A DNA stretch of 64,000 nucleotides, from NCBI GenBank assembly GCA_017525855.1, contig JAFXSE010000099.1, forward strand, positions 1 to 64,000, in the 5' to 3' direction. Under the pieces are notes generated by a model. That model had not been told where the DNA came from, ran no database searches, and worked only from the letters and a program-made list of their open reading frames with translations. Of the stretch, positions 24,417 through 34,080 are shown in pieces. The DNA is from Bacilli bacterium (GTDB taxonomy: Bacteria > Bacillota > Bacilli > RF39 > UBA660). The first letter of the stretch is position 1. Each line of letters begins with the position of its first letter. Made by a program: the position numbers and the translations under genes.

Positions 24417-25496
24417 GTGAAGAAAAAATTATTATTTACAGCTTACAACTTAGATATTGGTGGAATAGAGAAGTCACTTATAAATTTACTTGACCATATT
24501 AATTATGATAAATATGAAGTAACACTAATATTAGAAAAAAAAGAAGGAATATTTTTAGATAAATTGAACAAAAATGTCATTCTAAAAGAATTAAAAGTAT
24601 CATCTTCAAAAAATATTATCTTAAGAAAAATGATTAATTTTTATAGAAAACTAATATTCAAATTAAAAAATAACAATAAATATGATTTTAGTTGCTGTTA
24701 TGCAACATATTCTTATAGTTGCAGCAAACTAGCTTTAATTGGATCAAAAAATTCAGCTCTTTATGTACATAGTGATTATACAAACTTATATAATAAAGAA
24801 CAATATTTAGAATTTTTTAATACTAGAAATATAGATAAATTTAAACATATAATTTTTGTTTCAAATGAATCTAAGAAAAGTTTTTTAAAATACTATCCTA
24901 ATTTAGATAAAAAAACACTAGTATTTAATAACTTTGTAGATACCAATGATATAATAAGAAAATCCAAAGAAAAAACTGAATTAACAAAACAAAAAAATAA
25001 AAAATTACTAGTTTTCATCGGAAGATTAGATGACTCTTCTAAAAAACTGTTTAGAGCCATTAATTTAGTAAAAAACATTAACGATTTATACTTATGGATA
25101 ATTGGAGATGGACCAGATAAAGAAAAATATGTTGATAAAGTAAAAACAGAAAATTTAAATAACAGAATAGTTTTTTTAGGTCAAAAAAACAATCCCTATA
25201 ACTATTTAAATCAGGCTGATTACTTAATTTTAACTTCAGATTATGAAGGGTTCCCCGTAACTTTCTTAGAAGCTATTGTACTGAATAAAAAAATAATCAC
25301 TACTATAGATGTTAGCGATGAGATAATACAAATTGGAAAAAATTATGGATATATTATTTCAAAAGATGAAAATAAAATGATAGAAGAAGTAAAGAATATT
25401 TTAAAAGAAGATAAAAAAACTAAAACTGTAGATTTTGATAAAATACAAGAAGAGAGAATGAAAAATTTAGAAAAAATTTTTGATGAGGTGATTTAA
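24417..25496 (+). CDS. Glycosyltransferase family 4 (GT-B)
   Basis: A 359-residue cytosolic glycosyltransferase starting with GTG behind GGAGGTAATTCC. The N-terminal acceptor half opens with LLFTAYNLDIGGIEKSLINLL, a GT4-type glycine loop. The C-terminal nucleotide-sugar half has LVFIGRLDDSSKK, LWIIGDGPDKE, RIVFLGQKNNPY and the E-x7-E region DYEGFPVTFLEAI. It is the first gene of the 13.6-kb surface-glycan locus, and the following GT2 gene starts directly at its stop codon. Donor and acceptor are unknown. Confidence 0.9.
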   Translation: MKKKLLFTAYNLDIGGIEKSLINLLDHINYDKYEVTLILEKKEGIFLDKLNKNVILKELKVSSSKNIILRKMINFYRKLIFKLKNNNKYDFSCCYATYSYSCSKLALIGSKNSALYVHSDYTNLYNKEQYLEFFNTRNIDKFKHIIFVSNESKKSFLKYYPNLDKKTLVFNNFVDTNDIIRKSKEKTELTKQKNKKLLVFIGRLDDSSKKLFRAINLVKNINDLYLWIIGDGPDKEKYVDKVKTENLNNRIVFLGQKNNPYNYLNQADYLILTSDYEGFPVTFLEAIVLNKKIITTIDVSDEIIQIGKNYGYIISKDENKMIEEVKNILKEDKKTKTVDFDKIQEERMKNLEKIFDEVI

Positions 25497-26417
25497 ATGC
25501 CTAAATTTAGTGTTATTATTCCAGTGTATAATGTAGAAAAATACATCAAAAAATGCCTGGATAGTGTATTTAATCAGTCTTTTAAAGATTATGAGGTTAT
25601 AGTTGTCAATGATGGTACTGAAGATAGAAGTATGGACATTGTAGAAAAATATGATGTAAATATCATTAATCAAAAAAATAGTGGCCTTAGTTCAGCAAGA
25701 AATGCTGGAGTAAAAAAGTCAAAAGGAGAATATATAATATTCTTAGATAGTGATGACTACTGGGAAGAAGACTTATTAAAAGAAATTGCTCTATCTACAA
25801 AAAATAACCCAGATATAGTACGATTTCAAATTCAAGAGGTACAAGATAATAAAACTATAAATAAATTTAATGAAGAGAGTTTTGAAAACATAAATGGTGA
25901 GGAAGCTTTTAATAGAATTACTAAATATCACTTTGTAGAAAATGCTTGGTGCTATGCTATAAAAAGAAAGTATTATAAAGAAAAGAGTTTTAGTTTCAAA
26001 GAAGGAACAATACATGAAGATTTTGGACTTATACCATTAGTAATAATTAAAGCAAACGCAGTAAACTCAATTCCTTATATTGGATATAATTATGTACAAA
26101 GATCATCAAGTATTATGAATACGGAAGATTACAAAAAAACAAAAAAGAAAGTAAGTGACTTTTATAATCATTATAAGTATTTAATTGCTGAAATTGATAA
26201 AACAAGTATTAATAGTAAAGTATTTAAAAGTTTTATAGCAAATAGTTTAATATTAAAAATTTGTGAACTAAAAGGAAAAGATTATAAAGAATATAAAAGT
26301 AAGTTAAAAGAAGATAAAGTCATTGATAACATATTGTCAGATACAATATCAAGGAAGATAAAAAAAATACTAATTATTATTTCTCCTAGACTATATTCTA
26401 ATATTAAACTAAAATAA
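25497..26417 (+). CDS. Glycosyltransferase family 2
   Basis: A 306-residue GT-A enzyme. The nucleotide-sugar binding start is FSVIIPVYNVEKYIKKCLDSV, followed by VIVVNDGTEDRS, NSGLSSARNAGV and the metal-binding D-x-D in FLDSDDYW (about residues 83-90). The C-terminal third contains GTIHEDFGLIP, where an acidic HED serves as catalytic base region in this GT2 subgroup. The basic C-terminus (RKIKKILIII) may touch the membrane. GAGGTGATTTAA lies in the end of the GT4 gene, so translation is coupled. Confidence 0.92.
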   Translation: MPKFSVIIPVYNVEKYIKKCLDSVFNQSFKDYEVIVVNDGTEDRSMDIVEKYDVNIINQKNSGLSSARNAGVKKSKGEYIIFLDSDDYWEEDLLKEIALSTKNNPDIVRFQIQEVQDNKTINKFNEESFENINGEEAFNRITKYHFVENAWCYAIKRKYYKEKSFSFKEGTIHEDFGLIPLVIIKANAVNSIPYIGYNYVQRSSSIMNTEDYKKTKKKVSDFYNHYKYLIAEIDKTSINSKVFKSFIANSLILKICELKGKDYKEYKSKLKEDKVIDNILSDTISRKIKKILIIISPRLYSNIKLK

Positions 26418-26432
26418 AAAAAGAGGTGCATT

Positions 26433-27401
26433 ATGAAAAAAGAAAAAAAATTAATATCAGTTATAGTACCTTGCTATAATGAAGAAGAATCAATCCCAAT
26501 ATTTTATAAAGAAATAGAAAAAATAAGACAAAACCTAAAAGAAGCTGAATTTGAATATATATTTATAAATGATGGTAGTAATGATAATAGTTTAGAAGAA
26601 ATGAGAAAATTAGCTCTAGAAAATTCATGTGTAAAATACATATCATTTTCAAGAAATTTTGGAAAAGAAGCAGGGTTGTATGCAGGATTAGAAAAGGCAT
26701 CAGGAGATTATGTAGCAATCATGGATGTAGATTTACAAGATCCACCTGAAATGATTATAGAAATGTATAACATTCTTAATAATGAGGATTATGATTGTGT
26801 AGCACTATATTCACCAGAACATAAAGATTATTCTAGAATACGTAGATTTTTTACTAATAGATGGTATAAATTAATAGGAAGAATATCTACAACAAAACAA
26901 GTACCAGGAGCAAGAGACTTCAGATTGATGAAAAGAAATATGGTTAATGCCATAATAAATATGAAAGAATATAATAGATATTCAAAAGGAATATTTAGCT
27001 TTGTTGGATTTAAAACAAAGTGGATAAAATACGAAACCCCAAAAAGAGTAGCAGGTAAAACAAAATGGAGCTTTTGGAAATTATTCAAATATGCACTAGA
27101 AGGAATTTTAGCTTTTTCAACAACTCCTCTAGTAATAGCCGCAATAGTAGGATTAATATTTTGTTTTATAGCTTTTGTGGCTATAATAGTTATAATAGTA
27201 AAAACACTAGTATGGGGAGATCCTGTAGGAGGATGGCCATCCCTTGCTTGTATTATAATTTTTACAAGTGGAGTACAGTTATTATTTTTAGGTATCATTG
27301 GAATGTATTTGTCAAAAACCTATTTAGAAGTAAAAGGAAGACCTATATATTTGATTAGAGAAACTGAAGAAGACTTAAAGGATAAGAAAAATGAAAAATA
27401 A
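26433..27401 (+). CDS. Polyprenyl-phosphate glycosyltransferase (GtrB/DPM1-like GT2)
   Basis: A 322-residue protein with an N-terminal GT2 domain (SVIVPCYNEEESIPIFY, FINDGSNDNS, SFSRNFGKEAGLYAGLEKA, AIMDVDLQDPPE) and two C-terminal membrane helices (about residues 235-260 and 275-300). DVDLQDPP and the R-x-x-K-R-V-x-G-K-T-K-W-S element near 215 mark the GtrB/YkoT subgroup, which loads a sugar onto undecaprenyl phosphate at the membrane. It would supply lipid-linked sugars for modification outside the cell, for example by the GT-C-like protein at 34081. It overlaps the next gene by 11 bases. Confidence 0.92.
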   Translation: MKKEKKLISVIVPCYNEEESIPIFYKEIEKIRQNLKEAEFEYIFINDGSNDNSLEEMRKLALENSCVKYISFSRNFGKEAGLYAGLEKASGDYVAIMDVDLQDPPEMIIEMYNILNNEDYDCVALYSPEHKDYSRIRRFFTNRWYKLIGRISTTKQVPGARDFRLMKRNMVNAIINMKEYNRYSKGIFSFVGFKTKWIKYETPKRVAGKTKWSFWKLFKYALEGILAFSTTPLVIAAIVGLIFCFIAFVAIIVIIVKTLVWGDPVGGWPSLACIIIFTSGVQLLFLGIIGMYLSKTYLEVKGRPIYLIRETEEDLKDKKNEK

Positions 27402-28353
27402 TTATATAAGCATTATAGTACCAATTTATAATGCAGAAAAATACCTAAACAAATGCATAGATTCACTATTGAATCAAACAAAAAAAGAACTAGAAATTAT
27501 TTTAATAAATGATGGGTCAACAGACAATAGTGAAAAGATTATAAAAAGTTATAATGACAAAAGAATTATATATTATAAAAACAAGAATCAAGGAATAGGA
27601 AAAACTAGAAACTTTGGAATAGAAAAAGCAACGGGAAAGTACATAATGTTTGTAGATAGTGATGATTATTTAAAAGAAGATGCATGTGAAAAGTTATATA
27701 AAAAGGCAGAAAAAGAAAATCTTGACCTAGTAATATGCAATTTCTATAGGGTTGTAAATAATGAAAATATTGAAGAGAATTTGCCATATTTTCAAAATGC
27801 ATCATTAAAAGAAAATAGCAACATTCTACTTGATGTTAATTTAGCTCCATGGAATAAATTGTATAAAACCACATTAATAAAAAATAATAATATTAGATTT
27901 ATTGAAAATTTAAAATATGAAGATGCCCCTTTTGTTGTTGAAACTATAGATAAAGCAGAAAAAATAGGTAAGATACAAGATTATTTAAACTACTATGTCA
28001 TTCATGATAATAGTGAAACAACTATTCGTGATGAAAAAGTATTTGATATACTAGAAATAATAGATAAAATCTATAACTATTTTAAAGATAATAAAAATAT
28101 ACAAAAAACGCTAGAAACTTTAATTGTTTCTATGATAGCTAATTATAATATTCAACAAAGGGTGCAAATTGATAAAGATACAGCTAATAAATTTATAGAT
28201 GAAAGTTTTGATTATTTAAGAAAACACTACCCAAATTATAAGAAAAATTCGTATTTTAAAAAACAAAATCTGTTTAGAAGGTTAATTGAAAAAAATAAAA
28301 GATTAACAAAATTATATTGTAGTATTTATAGATTAAAAAGCAAAAAAATCTAA
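27391..28353 (+). CDS. Glycosyltransferase family 2
   Basis: A 320-residue GT2 enzyme: ISIIVPIYNAEKYLNKCIDSLL, ILINDGSTDNSE, NKNQGIGKTRNFGIEKATG and FVDSDDYLKEDA, the last holding the D-x-D metal site. A YEDAPFVVETID segment supplies the downstream acidic residues. It has no membrane helices. It starts inside the previous gene, so the two are coupled. It is related to, but clearly distinct from, the GT2 at 25497; sugar specificity is unknown. Confidence 0.92.
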   Translation: MKNNYISIIVPIYNAEKYLNKCIDSLLNQTKKELEIILINDGSTDNSEKIIKSYNDKRIIYYKNKNQGIGKTRNFGIEKATGKYIMFVDSDDYLKEDACEKLYKKAEKENLDLVICNFYRVVNNENIEENLPYFQNASLKENSNILLDVNLAPWNKLYKTTLIKNNNIRFIENLKYEDAPFVVETIDKAEKIGKIQDYLNYYVIHDNSETTIRDEKVFDILEIIDKIYNYFKDNKNIQKTLETLIVSMIANYNIQQRVQIDKDTANKFIDESFDYLRKHYPNYKKNSYFKKQNLFRRLIEKNKRLTKLYCSIYRLKSKKI

Positions 28354-28467
28354 ATTTTAGAGAGAATATTAGGAAAATAAAAAAGATATTTTATCAGATA
28401 AATATTGAATTATTGAAAAATGTTTAATATATGATATAATCATATAAGTAAAAGTTGAGGTGTATTT

Positions 28468-29280
28468 ATGACAAAAACAAAAAACATTATTGCCAATTTT
28501 AAACACTATTGGTTCTTAATGAAACAACTTATTTCAAGAGATTTTAAAGTAAAATATAAAAGGTCAGTATTAGGTGTTTTATGGAGTTTATTATATCCAA
28601 TATTAATGTTAACAGTTATGACAATAGTATTTTCTAATATGTTCAAGTTTCAAGTTGAAGGAGTTAACTACATTGTTTATTTGATGACAGGACTTATTAT
28701 GTGGAATTATTTTAGTGAAGCATCAAATACAGCTATGACTTCTGTAGTATCAAATTTTGCACTAATTAATAAAGTTTATATTCCAAAGTACATATTTCCG
28801 ATAGCTAAATGTTTATTTGTAGGAATAAATTTTTTATTAACACTTATTCCTTGGCTTGGAATTGTATTACTTTCATACTTTGGATTAGGACACTATACCT
28901 GCCATATAAATATATACTATTTATTATTACCATATATTTTTCTTTGCTTTTTCATTTTTACGGTTGGTATAAGTTTATTTTTATCATGTGTTTCTGTATT
29001 TTTAAGAGATGTTTTCTATATATATGGAATTATACTTACAATATGGAATTATATGACTCCTGTATTTTATAGTATAGAAATACTACCTGCAAAACTTCAG
29101 TCATTATTTAAATTAAATCCACTATATCAATATTTATCATCTGCAAGACAAATTGTTGTTTCGGGCACTTGCCCTTCTTTAAAAACGTTAACGTTAATAG
29201 GTTTGGTATCAATAATTACTTTATTAATTGGTTCAGTTGTGTTTAAAAAGAACCAAGATAAGTTTATTTATTATGTATAA
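28468..29280 (+). CDS. Polysaccharide/teichoic acid ABC exporter, permease
   Basis: A 270-residue membrane protein of the ABC-2 family used by glycan exporters (TagG, Wzm, RfbA). It has six predicted helices. Family landmarks are LISRDFKVKYKRSVLGVLWSLLYPI near residues 25-45 (split), VFSNMFKF, a YLMTGLIMWNYFSEA segment, SVFLRDVFYIYGI and the periplasmic-end NPLYQYLSSARQ. Together with the ATPase 15 bases downstream it would move a lipid-linked glycan across the membrane. A TATAAT-type promoter (about 28434) precedes it, after a 114-base gap. Confidence 0.93.
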   Translation: MTKTKNIIANFKHYWFLMKQLISRDFKVKYKRSVLGVLWSLLYPILMLTVMTIVFSNMFKFQVEGVNYIVYLMTGLIMWNYFSEASNTAMTSVVSNFALINKVYIPKYIFPIAKCLFVGINFLLTLIPWLGIVLLSYFGLGHYTCHINIYYLLLPYIFLCFFIFTVGISLFLSCVSVFLRDVFYIYGIILTIWNYMTPVFYSIEILPAKLQSLFKLNPLYQYLSSARQIVVSGTCPSLKTLTLIGLVSIITLLIGSVVFKKNQDKFIYYV

Positions 29281-29294
29281 GGAGGTAATTATAA

Positions 29295-30053
29295 ATGATT
29301 GATTTAAAGAATGTATCAATGAAATTTAACTTAGGAATAGAGAAAGAATTTTCTATAAAACAAGCTTTTGTCAATTTCTTTAGCTTTAAAAAGAAGAAAA
29401 GAAAGAAAGAATCATTTTGGGCACTACAAAATATATCATTTCATGTAAAAAAAGGTGAAGTAGTAGGATTAGTTGGTAGTAATGGAGCAGGTAAGTCTAC
29501 AATGTTAAAAGTTGTTAGTGGTGTAATGAAACCAACAAAAGGTAAAGTGATAGTAAATGGAGTAATATCACCAATGATTGAACTCGGCGCCGGGTTTGAC
29601 TCAGAATTAACAGCAAGAGAAAATATTTACTTAAATGGAGCCATTCTTGGATACTCTAAAAAGTTTATTGATGAAAAATTTGAAGAAATAGTAGATTTTT
29701 CAGAATTAAGAGATTTTTTAGATGTTCCGGTTAAAAACTTTTCATCAGGTATGACGGCAAAACTTGCCTTTTCAATCGCAACAATTGTTAATCCTGAAAT
29801 ATTAATAGTAGATGAAATACTATCTGTAGGAGATATAAAATTCCAAGAAAAAAGTAAAAATAAAATGTTAGAAATGATTAAAGGTGGAACAACAGTATTA
29901 TACGTTTCACATTCATTAGATTCAATTCGTGAATTGTGTGATAGAGTAATTTGGCTTGAACATGGACAAATAGTAAAAATTGGAGACACTGAGGAAATCG
30001 TTAAAGAATACTATAAAAAACAAATGGGTAAAGAATTAAAAGATGCAAATTAG
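29295..30053 (+). CDS. Polysaccharide/teichoic acid ABC exporter, ATPase
   Basis: A 252-residue ABC ATPase. Walker A is GSNGAGKST (about residues 63-71), the signature is FSSGMTAKLAFS, Walker B is ILIVDEILSVGD and the H-loop is YVSHSL. The insertion SIKQAFVNFFSFKKKKR before the first strand and the GVISPMIELGAGFD segment are typical of TagH/Wzt-type glycan exporters. It lacks the C-terminal domain that recognises modified glycan ends in Wzt or the wall-facing tail of TagH, so substrate choice must lie elsewhere. AAGGAGGTAATTATAA is the ribosome site. Confidence 0.94.
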   Translation: MIDLKNVSMKFNLGIEKEFSIKQAFVNFFSFKKKKRKKESFWALQNISFHVKKGEVVGLVGSNGAGKSTMLKVVSGVMKPTKGKVIVNGVISPMIELGAGFDSELTARENIYLNGAILGYSKKFIDEKFEEIVDFSELRDFLDVPVKNFSSGMTAKLAFSIATIVNPEILIVDEILSVGDIKFQEKSKNKMLEMIKGGTTVLYVSHSLDSIRELCDRVIWLEHGQIVKIGDTEEIVKEYYKKQMGKELKDAN

Positions 30054-30135
30054 TTATATTTTTTTGTTTGCTCATATACAGTTTTTAAATATTTAGTTTG
30101 ATTATATGATAGGAATAAAACATTAGGAGGTACAT

Positions 30136-31941
30136 ATGACAAAGTATATTCATTACTGCTGGTTTGGAGATAAACCATTACCAAAGCTTGCAAAAAAGTG
30201 TATAGAAAGTTGGAAAAAATATTTACCAGATTATGAAATTATTAAATGGAGTGAAGAAAATGTTGATTTGGAAGAATGCCCTTTCATCAAAGAAGCTTAT
30301 GACAATAAAAAATGGGCATTTGTTGCCGACTATGCCAGAACAAAAGCTTTAAAGGAAATGGGTGGAATATATTTTGATACAGATATGGAAATCACTAAAA
30401 AAATAGATCACTTATTTAATTGTAATACATTTTTAGGGATAGAAGATACCGGGTTTGTTGCCGTGGGTGTATGGTATGAAAAAAACAAAGAAGCAATATT
30501 ACCAACAAAACTTTTAGATAAATATAGATCAATGAGTGGTTTTAGCACTGAGGATATGACAGAAATCTCAATACCTAAATTAATAAGTGGTATTTTGGAT
30601 GAATATGGCTTAAAATATGGTGTTAAGTATGTTCAAAAATTAGAAAATGATATATATATATATCCAAGAGATTATTTTTACCCATATTCTTACAACAGAG
30701 ATAATAATGTTTTTACAGAAAATACTTGCATGATACATTATTATGACGCTAGTTGGATACCATTAAAAGACAGAATAGAGAATAATATGGTAAGAAGATT
30801 TGGTAGAAAAAAGACATTTATAGTTTTAAATACATATAGAAAATTAAAAGATATAGCTAGAAAGGCAGCCAAAATATTTTTGTTCCCTGTTGTGATTTAT
30901 AGAGAAAAGAAAAGAAAAAATGCCATGATTACAAATGAATATTTAAAAAGAATTGATAGAACGATTGAGAGTATTAAAAGAAATAATAATAGCAAATACA
31001 TAGTATTACACAATTCTGATTGGCTTGGGGTAACTAGTGCTACTAAAGAATTATTTGATAATACTGTAGATTGTGGCGAAATATATAGAAAAAAAGATAT
31101 CAAAAATATATGCAATACTATTATAGACTGCAATATAAAACAAGTGATTTTTAGTTCGTTTGCAATAGGTGACTATCAACTTGTAAAACAATTAAAAAGA
31201 AAAAATAGAAAAATAAAAATAAAGACTTATTGGCATGGAAGTCATTCACAAATATTAGATGCTTATGGCTGGGACAGAAATTTGGAAATTATTAAATTAC
31301 ATAAAGCTAAATTGATAGATGTTATGGCTAGCTGTAAATATAGTTTACAAGATTTCTATAAAAAAGAAGGATACACTTCAAAGTTTATTACAAATAAAGT
31401 AACTGTTGATATTAAACCTGAAAAGAGAAAAAAAGATAAAATCATAAGAATAGGATTATATGCTGCAAAATGTGATGACTGGAGAAAAAATATGTATTCA
31501 CAAATGGCTGCTATTTCATTAATTGAAAATGCAGTAATAGATATGGTACCATTAAATGAAAATGCAAAAGAATTTGCTGAAATGATGAATATACAAATAG
31601 AAGGTTTAGAAAAATCGTTACCAAGAGAAGAGCTGTTAAAAAGAATGTCACAGAACGATATAAACTTATATGTAACATTCTCTGAATGCGCTCCTATGTT
31701 ACCACTTGAAAGTTTTGAGATGAATGTCCCATGTATCACAGGTAATAATCATCATTATTTTACTAATACAAATTTAGAAGAATATATAGTAGTAAAAAAT
31801 GAAGAAAATCCAATTGAAATTAAAAATAAAATTTTAGGGTGTATTCAAAATAAGGAAAAAATTATCAAGGAATACAAAAAATTTCGTGATAGAAATTTAA
31901 AAGATTCACAAGAACAAGTAAAAGAATTTATCGAAATGTAG
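30136..31941 (+). CDS. Two-domain glycosyltransferase: GT32 plus GT-B-like domain
   Basis: A 601-residue protein. Residues 1-240 are a GT32 (Och1/toxin-type) transferase: KYIHYCWFGDKPLP, SWKKYLPDYEI, FVADYARTKALKEMGGIYFDTD (split) with the catalytic D-x-D, and MIHYYDASW near 200. Residues about 285-600 form a second, GT-B-like domain: KYIVLHNSDWLG, KTYWHGSHSQ, IRIGLYAAKCDDWRKN, DINLYVTFSECAPMLPLESFE and a terminal IIKEYKKFRD helix. This resembles the donor half of GT4 enzymes. The two joined domains may add two sugars in succession. A degenerate copy of the second domain begins the next gene. TAGGAGGTACAT is the ribosome site. Confidence 0.85.
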   Translation: MTKYIHYCWFGDKPLPKLAKKCIESWKKYLPDYEIIKWSEENVDLEECPFIKEAYDNKKWAFVADYARTKALKEMGGIYFDTDMEITKKIDHLFNCNTFLGIEDTGFVAVGVWYEKNKEAILPTKLLDKYRSMSGFSTEDMTEISIPKLISGILDEYGLKYGVKYVQKLENDIYIYPRDYFYPYSYNRDNNVFTENTCMIHYYDASWIPLKDRIENNMVRRFGRKKTFIVLNTYRKLKDIARKAAKIFLFPVVIYREKKRKNAMITNEYLKRIDRTIESIKRNNNSKYIVLHNSDWLGVTSATKELFDNTVDCGEIYRKKDIKNICNTIIDCNIKQVIFSSFAIGDYQLVKQLKRKNRKIKIKTYWHGSHSQILDAYGWDRNLEIIKLHKAKLIDVMASCKYSLQDFYKKEGYTSKFITNKVTVDIKPEKRKKDKIIRIGLYAAKCDDWRKNMYSQMAAISLIENAVIDMVPLNENAKEFAEMMNIQIEGLEKSLPREELLKRMSQNDINLYVTFSECAPMLPLESFEMNVPCITGNNHHYFTNTNLEEYIVVKNEENPIEIKNKILGCIQNKEKIIKEYKKFRDRNLKDSQEQVKEFIEM

Positions 31942-31950
31942 GTGATAATA

Positions 31951-33972
31951 ATGCTTGAAAAAAGATTAGATATAATATACAACAAAAGATACATTGTTAT
32001 AGTTCCTTCAATGAGTATTGATTTATTAGAAGGATTTTCTTACACATTTGGAAATACTATTTTGATGAATAACAACATTGATGATACAGAGTTCATGATA
32101 AAATTTATAAATAAAAATAATTTTCAAAAAATAATATTTGTAAATTATCAAGTAGAATATGAAACTTTAATGAGAGGTTTAAATAGAAATTATCATTATG
32201 ATTTTATTTTTACAGAATCATTAGCATCTCTATCAGATGACTTTATTTACAACGTATATAAAAATATTTTTAAATTATACAAAGAACGAAAAGATGCAAC
32301 ACTTGGTATATTAGATGTAGGACTATATGAGTGTTTAAAAAACAATAAAGAGAATGTAAAAAGAATAGTTATAGATATTCCAATAGAAAAAGGAAACGAA
32401 AATATAGATGAAAATACAGTAGGAATTTTAAATAATGAATTAGAGACTAAGCATAGTTTCTATAATGAATTAAGTGCTATAAAACTAATAGATAATGCTA
32501 CTGTTAATCTTCCAAAATTCAATAAAGTAACAAAGAACTTTTTGAAAACTTTTAATATTAAGCATAACAGGTTTAAAACAAAAGAAGACGTTCTAAAAAA
32601 TAGTTATATTAATCTATATATAAATTTCACATCAAACAATAATTTATGGTTTTTAAAAAGTATGGATAAAAGTATACCATGCATCCTAGGTAATGATGAG
32701 ATATTAGATGAATATGAATATTTAAAAGACAATTTAATAATGAATAGTGATGATGATATAAATGAAATAGCAAGTAGGGTACAAAAAGTTAAAAAGAATA
32801 AGAAAAGAATAATAGATGAATATCAAGTTTTTAGAAAAGACTATAGTAAAAAAAGTAAAAAAACAACAGAAGATTTTCTAGGAATAAAGGTCGAAGAAAA
32901 TGATGAAGAGTATAATCAAAGTACTTTAATATCTGTTATAGTTCCTGTTTATAATACTTCTAAATACTTAGAAAAGTCACTAGACTCTATATTAAAGGCC
33001 AAAGTAGATAATATGGAAATATTAATTATAAATGATGGATCAACCGATAATAGTGAAGAAATTATACTTAATTATGAACGCAATTATCCAAATTTAATTA
33101 GATATATAAAACAAGATAATCATGGCTTAGGAAATGTCAGAAATGTAGGATTAAAGGAAGCAAAAGGTAAATATATTGCATCAATTGATTCAGATGATAC
33201 TATAAATTCCAACTTTTTTAAATCTGCATTGCCATATTTAGAAAAAAATATAGATATAGTAATTTATGATTGGTTAACAGTAACTAATGATTCAACATAT
33301 CAAACAGCTGCCATTGACTACATATTTTATAATGATAATTGGAATAACTATGAAGGACTTCTATATACTACAATAATGCCATCAACATGTAATAAAATTA
33401 TAAAGAAAGAATTATTTTCTAATCTAGATATACAATATATAGAAGATAAGTATGAAGACTTAAGCACTAATCCATTCATATTATTAAAAGCTGAAACTAT
33501 AAAATATATAAATAAACAGTACTATGAATACTACATAAGAAGTAATTCTATAATGCGTACAAAACCAGGATATAGTATGATCGATATTTTAAAAGTAGTA
33601 GATGATAGATTAAAAAAATATCAAGATATAATAAATTTAGATATTAATACATTTAAATATTATACGTATTCATGGAGAATAGAAGAATATATTATAAATC
33701 AACTTTATACAATTGATGAAGAAGAAATAGACAGCTTTATAGAATATATTTATAAAAATATAAAAGATATCATATTAGAAGTATTTAATAATGATAAATA
33801 TAAAGATACTATTAATCAATTAGATAAGAAAGATAAAAAGTATATTGAAGATAGAAATAAAGCAATACAAACAAATACATTAGAACAGTTTATTAAAATA
33901 AGTAGAAAGAGTAATAACTACTTCAAATTAACACCCCCAATTATTTATTATGGATACAAAAAAGATAAATAG
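31951..33972 (+). CDS. Fusion of degenerate GT-B-like domain and GT2 glycosyltransferase
   Basis: A 673-residue protein; GGTGATAATA sets the start at 31951. Residues 1-310 align by eye with the C-terminal domain of the preceding protein (FYNELSAIKLIDNATVNL against MYSQMAAISLIENAVIDM; SYINLYINFT against NDINLYVTFS; IPCILGND against VPCITGNN), but the WHGS motif and the acidic SECAP segment are lost, so this half is probably structural. Residues about 325-540 are a GT2 domain: ISVIVPVYNTSKYLEKSLDSI, LIINDGSTDNSE, NHGLGNVRNVGLKEAKG and SIDSDDTI. A helical C-terminal tail follows. It is co-transcribed with the gene before. Confidence 0.85.
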   Translation: MLEKRLDIIYNKRYIVIVPSMSIDLLEGFSYTFGNTILMNNNIDDTEFMIKFINKNNFQKIIFVNYQVEYETLMRGLNRNYHYDFIFTESLASLSDDFIYNVYKNIFKLYKERKDATLGILDVGLYECLKNNKENVKRIVIDIPIEKGNENIDENTVGILNNELETKHSFYNELSAIKLIDNATVNLPKFNKVTKNFLKTFNIKHNRFKTKEDVLKNSYINLYINFTSNNNLWFLKSMDKSIPCILGNDEILDEYEYLKDNLIMNSDDDINEIASRVQKVKKNKKRIIDEYQVFRKDYSKKSKKTTEDFLGIKVEENDEEYNQSTLISVIVPVYNTSKYLEKSLDSILKAKVDNMEILIINDGSTDNSEEIILNYERNYPNLIRYIKQDNHGLGNVRNVGLKEAKGKYIASIDSDDTINSNFFKSALPYLEKNIDIVIYDWLTVTNDSTYQTAAIDYIFYNDNWNNYEGLLYTTIMPSTCNKIIKKELFSNLDIQYIEDKYEDLSTNPFILLKAETIKYINKQYYEYYIRSNSIMRTKPGYSMIDILKVVDDRLKKYQDIINLDINTFKYYTYSWRIEEYIINQLYTIDEEEIDSFIEYIYKNIKDIILEVFNNDKYKDTINQLDKKDKKYIEDRNKAIQTNTLEQFIKISRKSNNYFKLTPPIIYYGYKKDK

Positions 33973-33988
33973 AAGGAAAAATAAAAAA

Positions 33989-34062
33989 ACTATCAAATGA
34001 AAACTTAAAATCCATCAAAAAATAAATTTTGGATGGAATAAGTAAAAAAATTCTTTGATAGT
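33989..34062 (+). promoter_or_regulatory. Structured leader before the GT-C-like gene
   Basis: An outer 9-bp inverted repeat (ACTATCAAA at 33989-33997 with TTTGATAGT at 34054-34062) encloses an inner hairpin (ATCCATC with GGATGG around 34010-34035). The structure ends 18 bases before the ATG and has no T tract directly after it, so it is not an ordinary terminator. Confidence 0.4.
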
Positions 34063-34080
34063 ACATTGAAGGAGCTGAAC

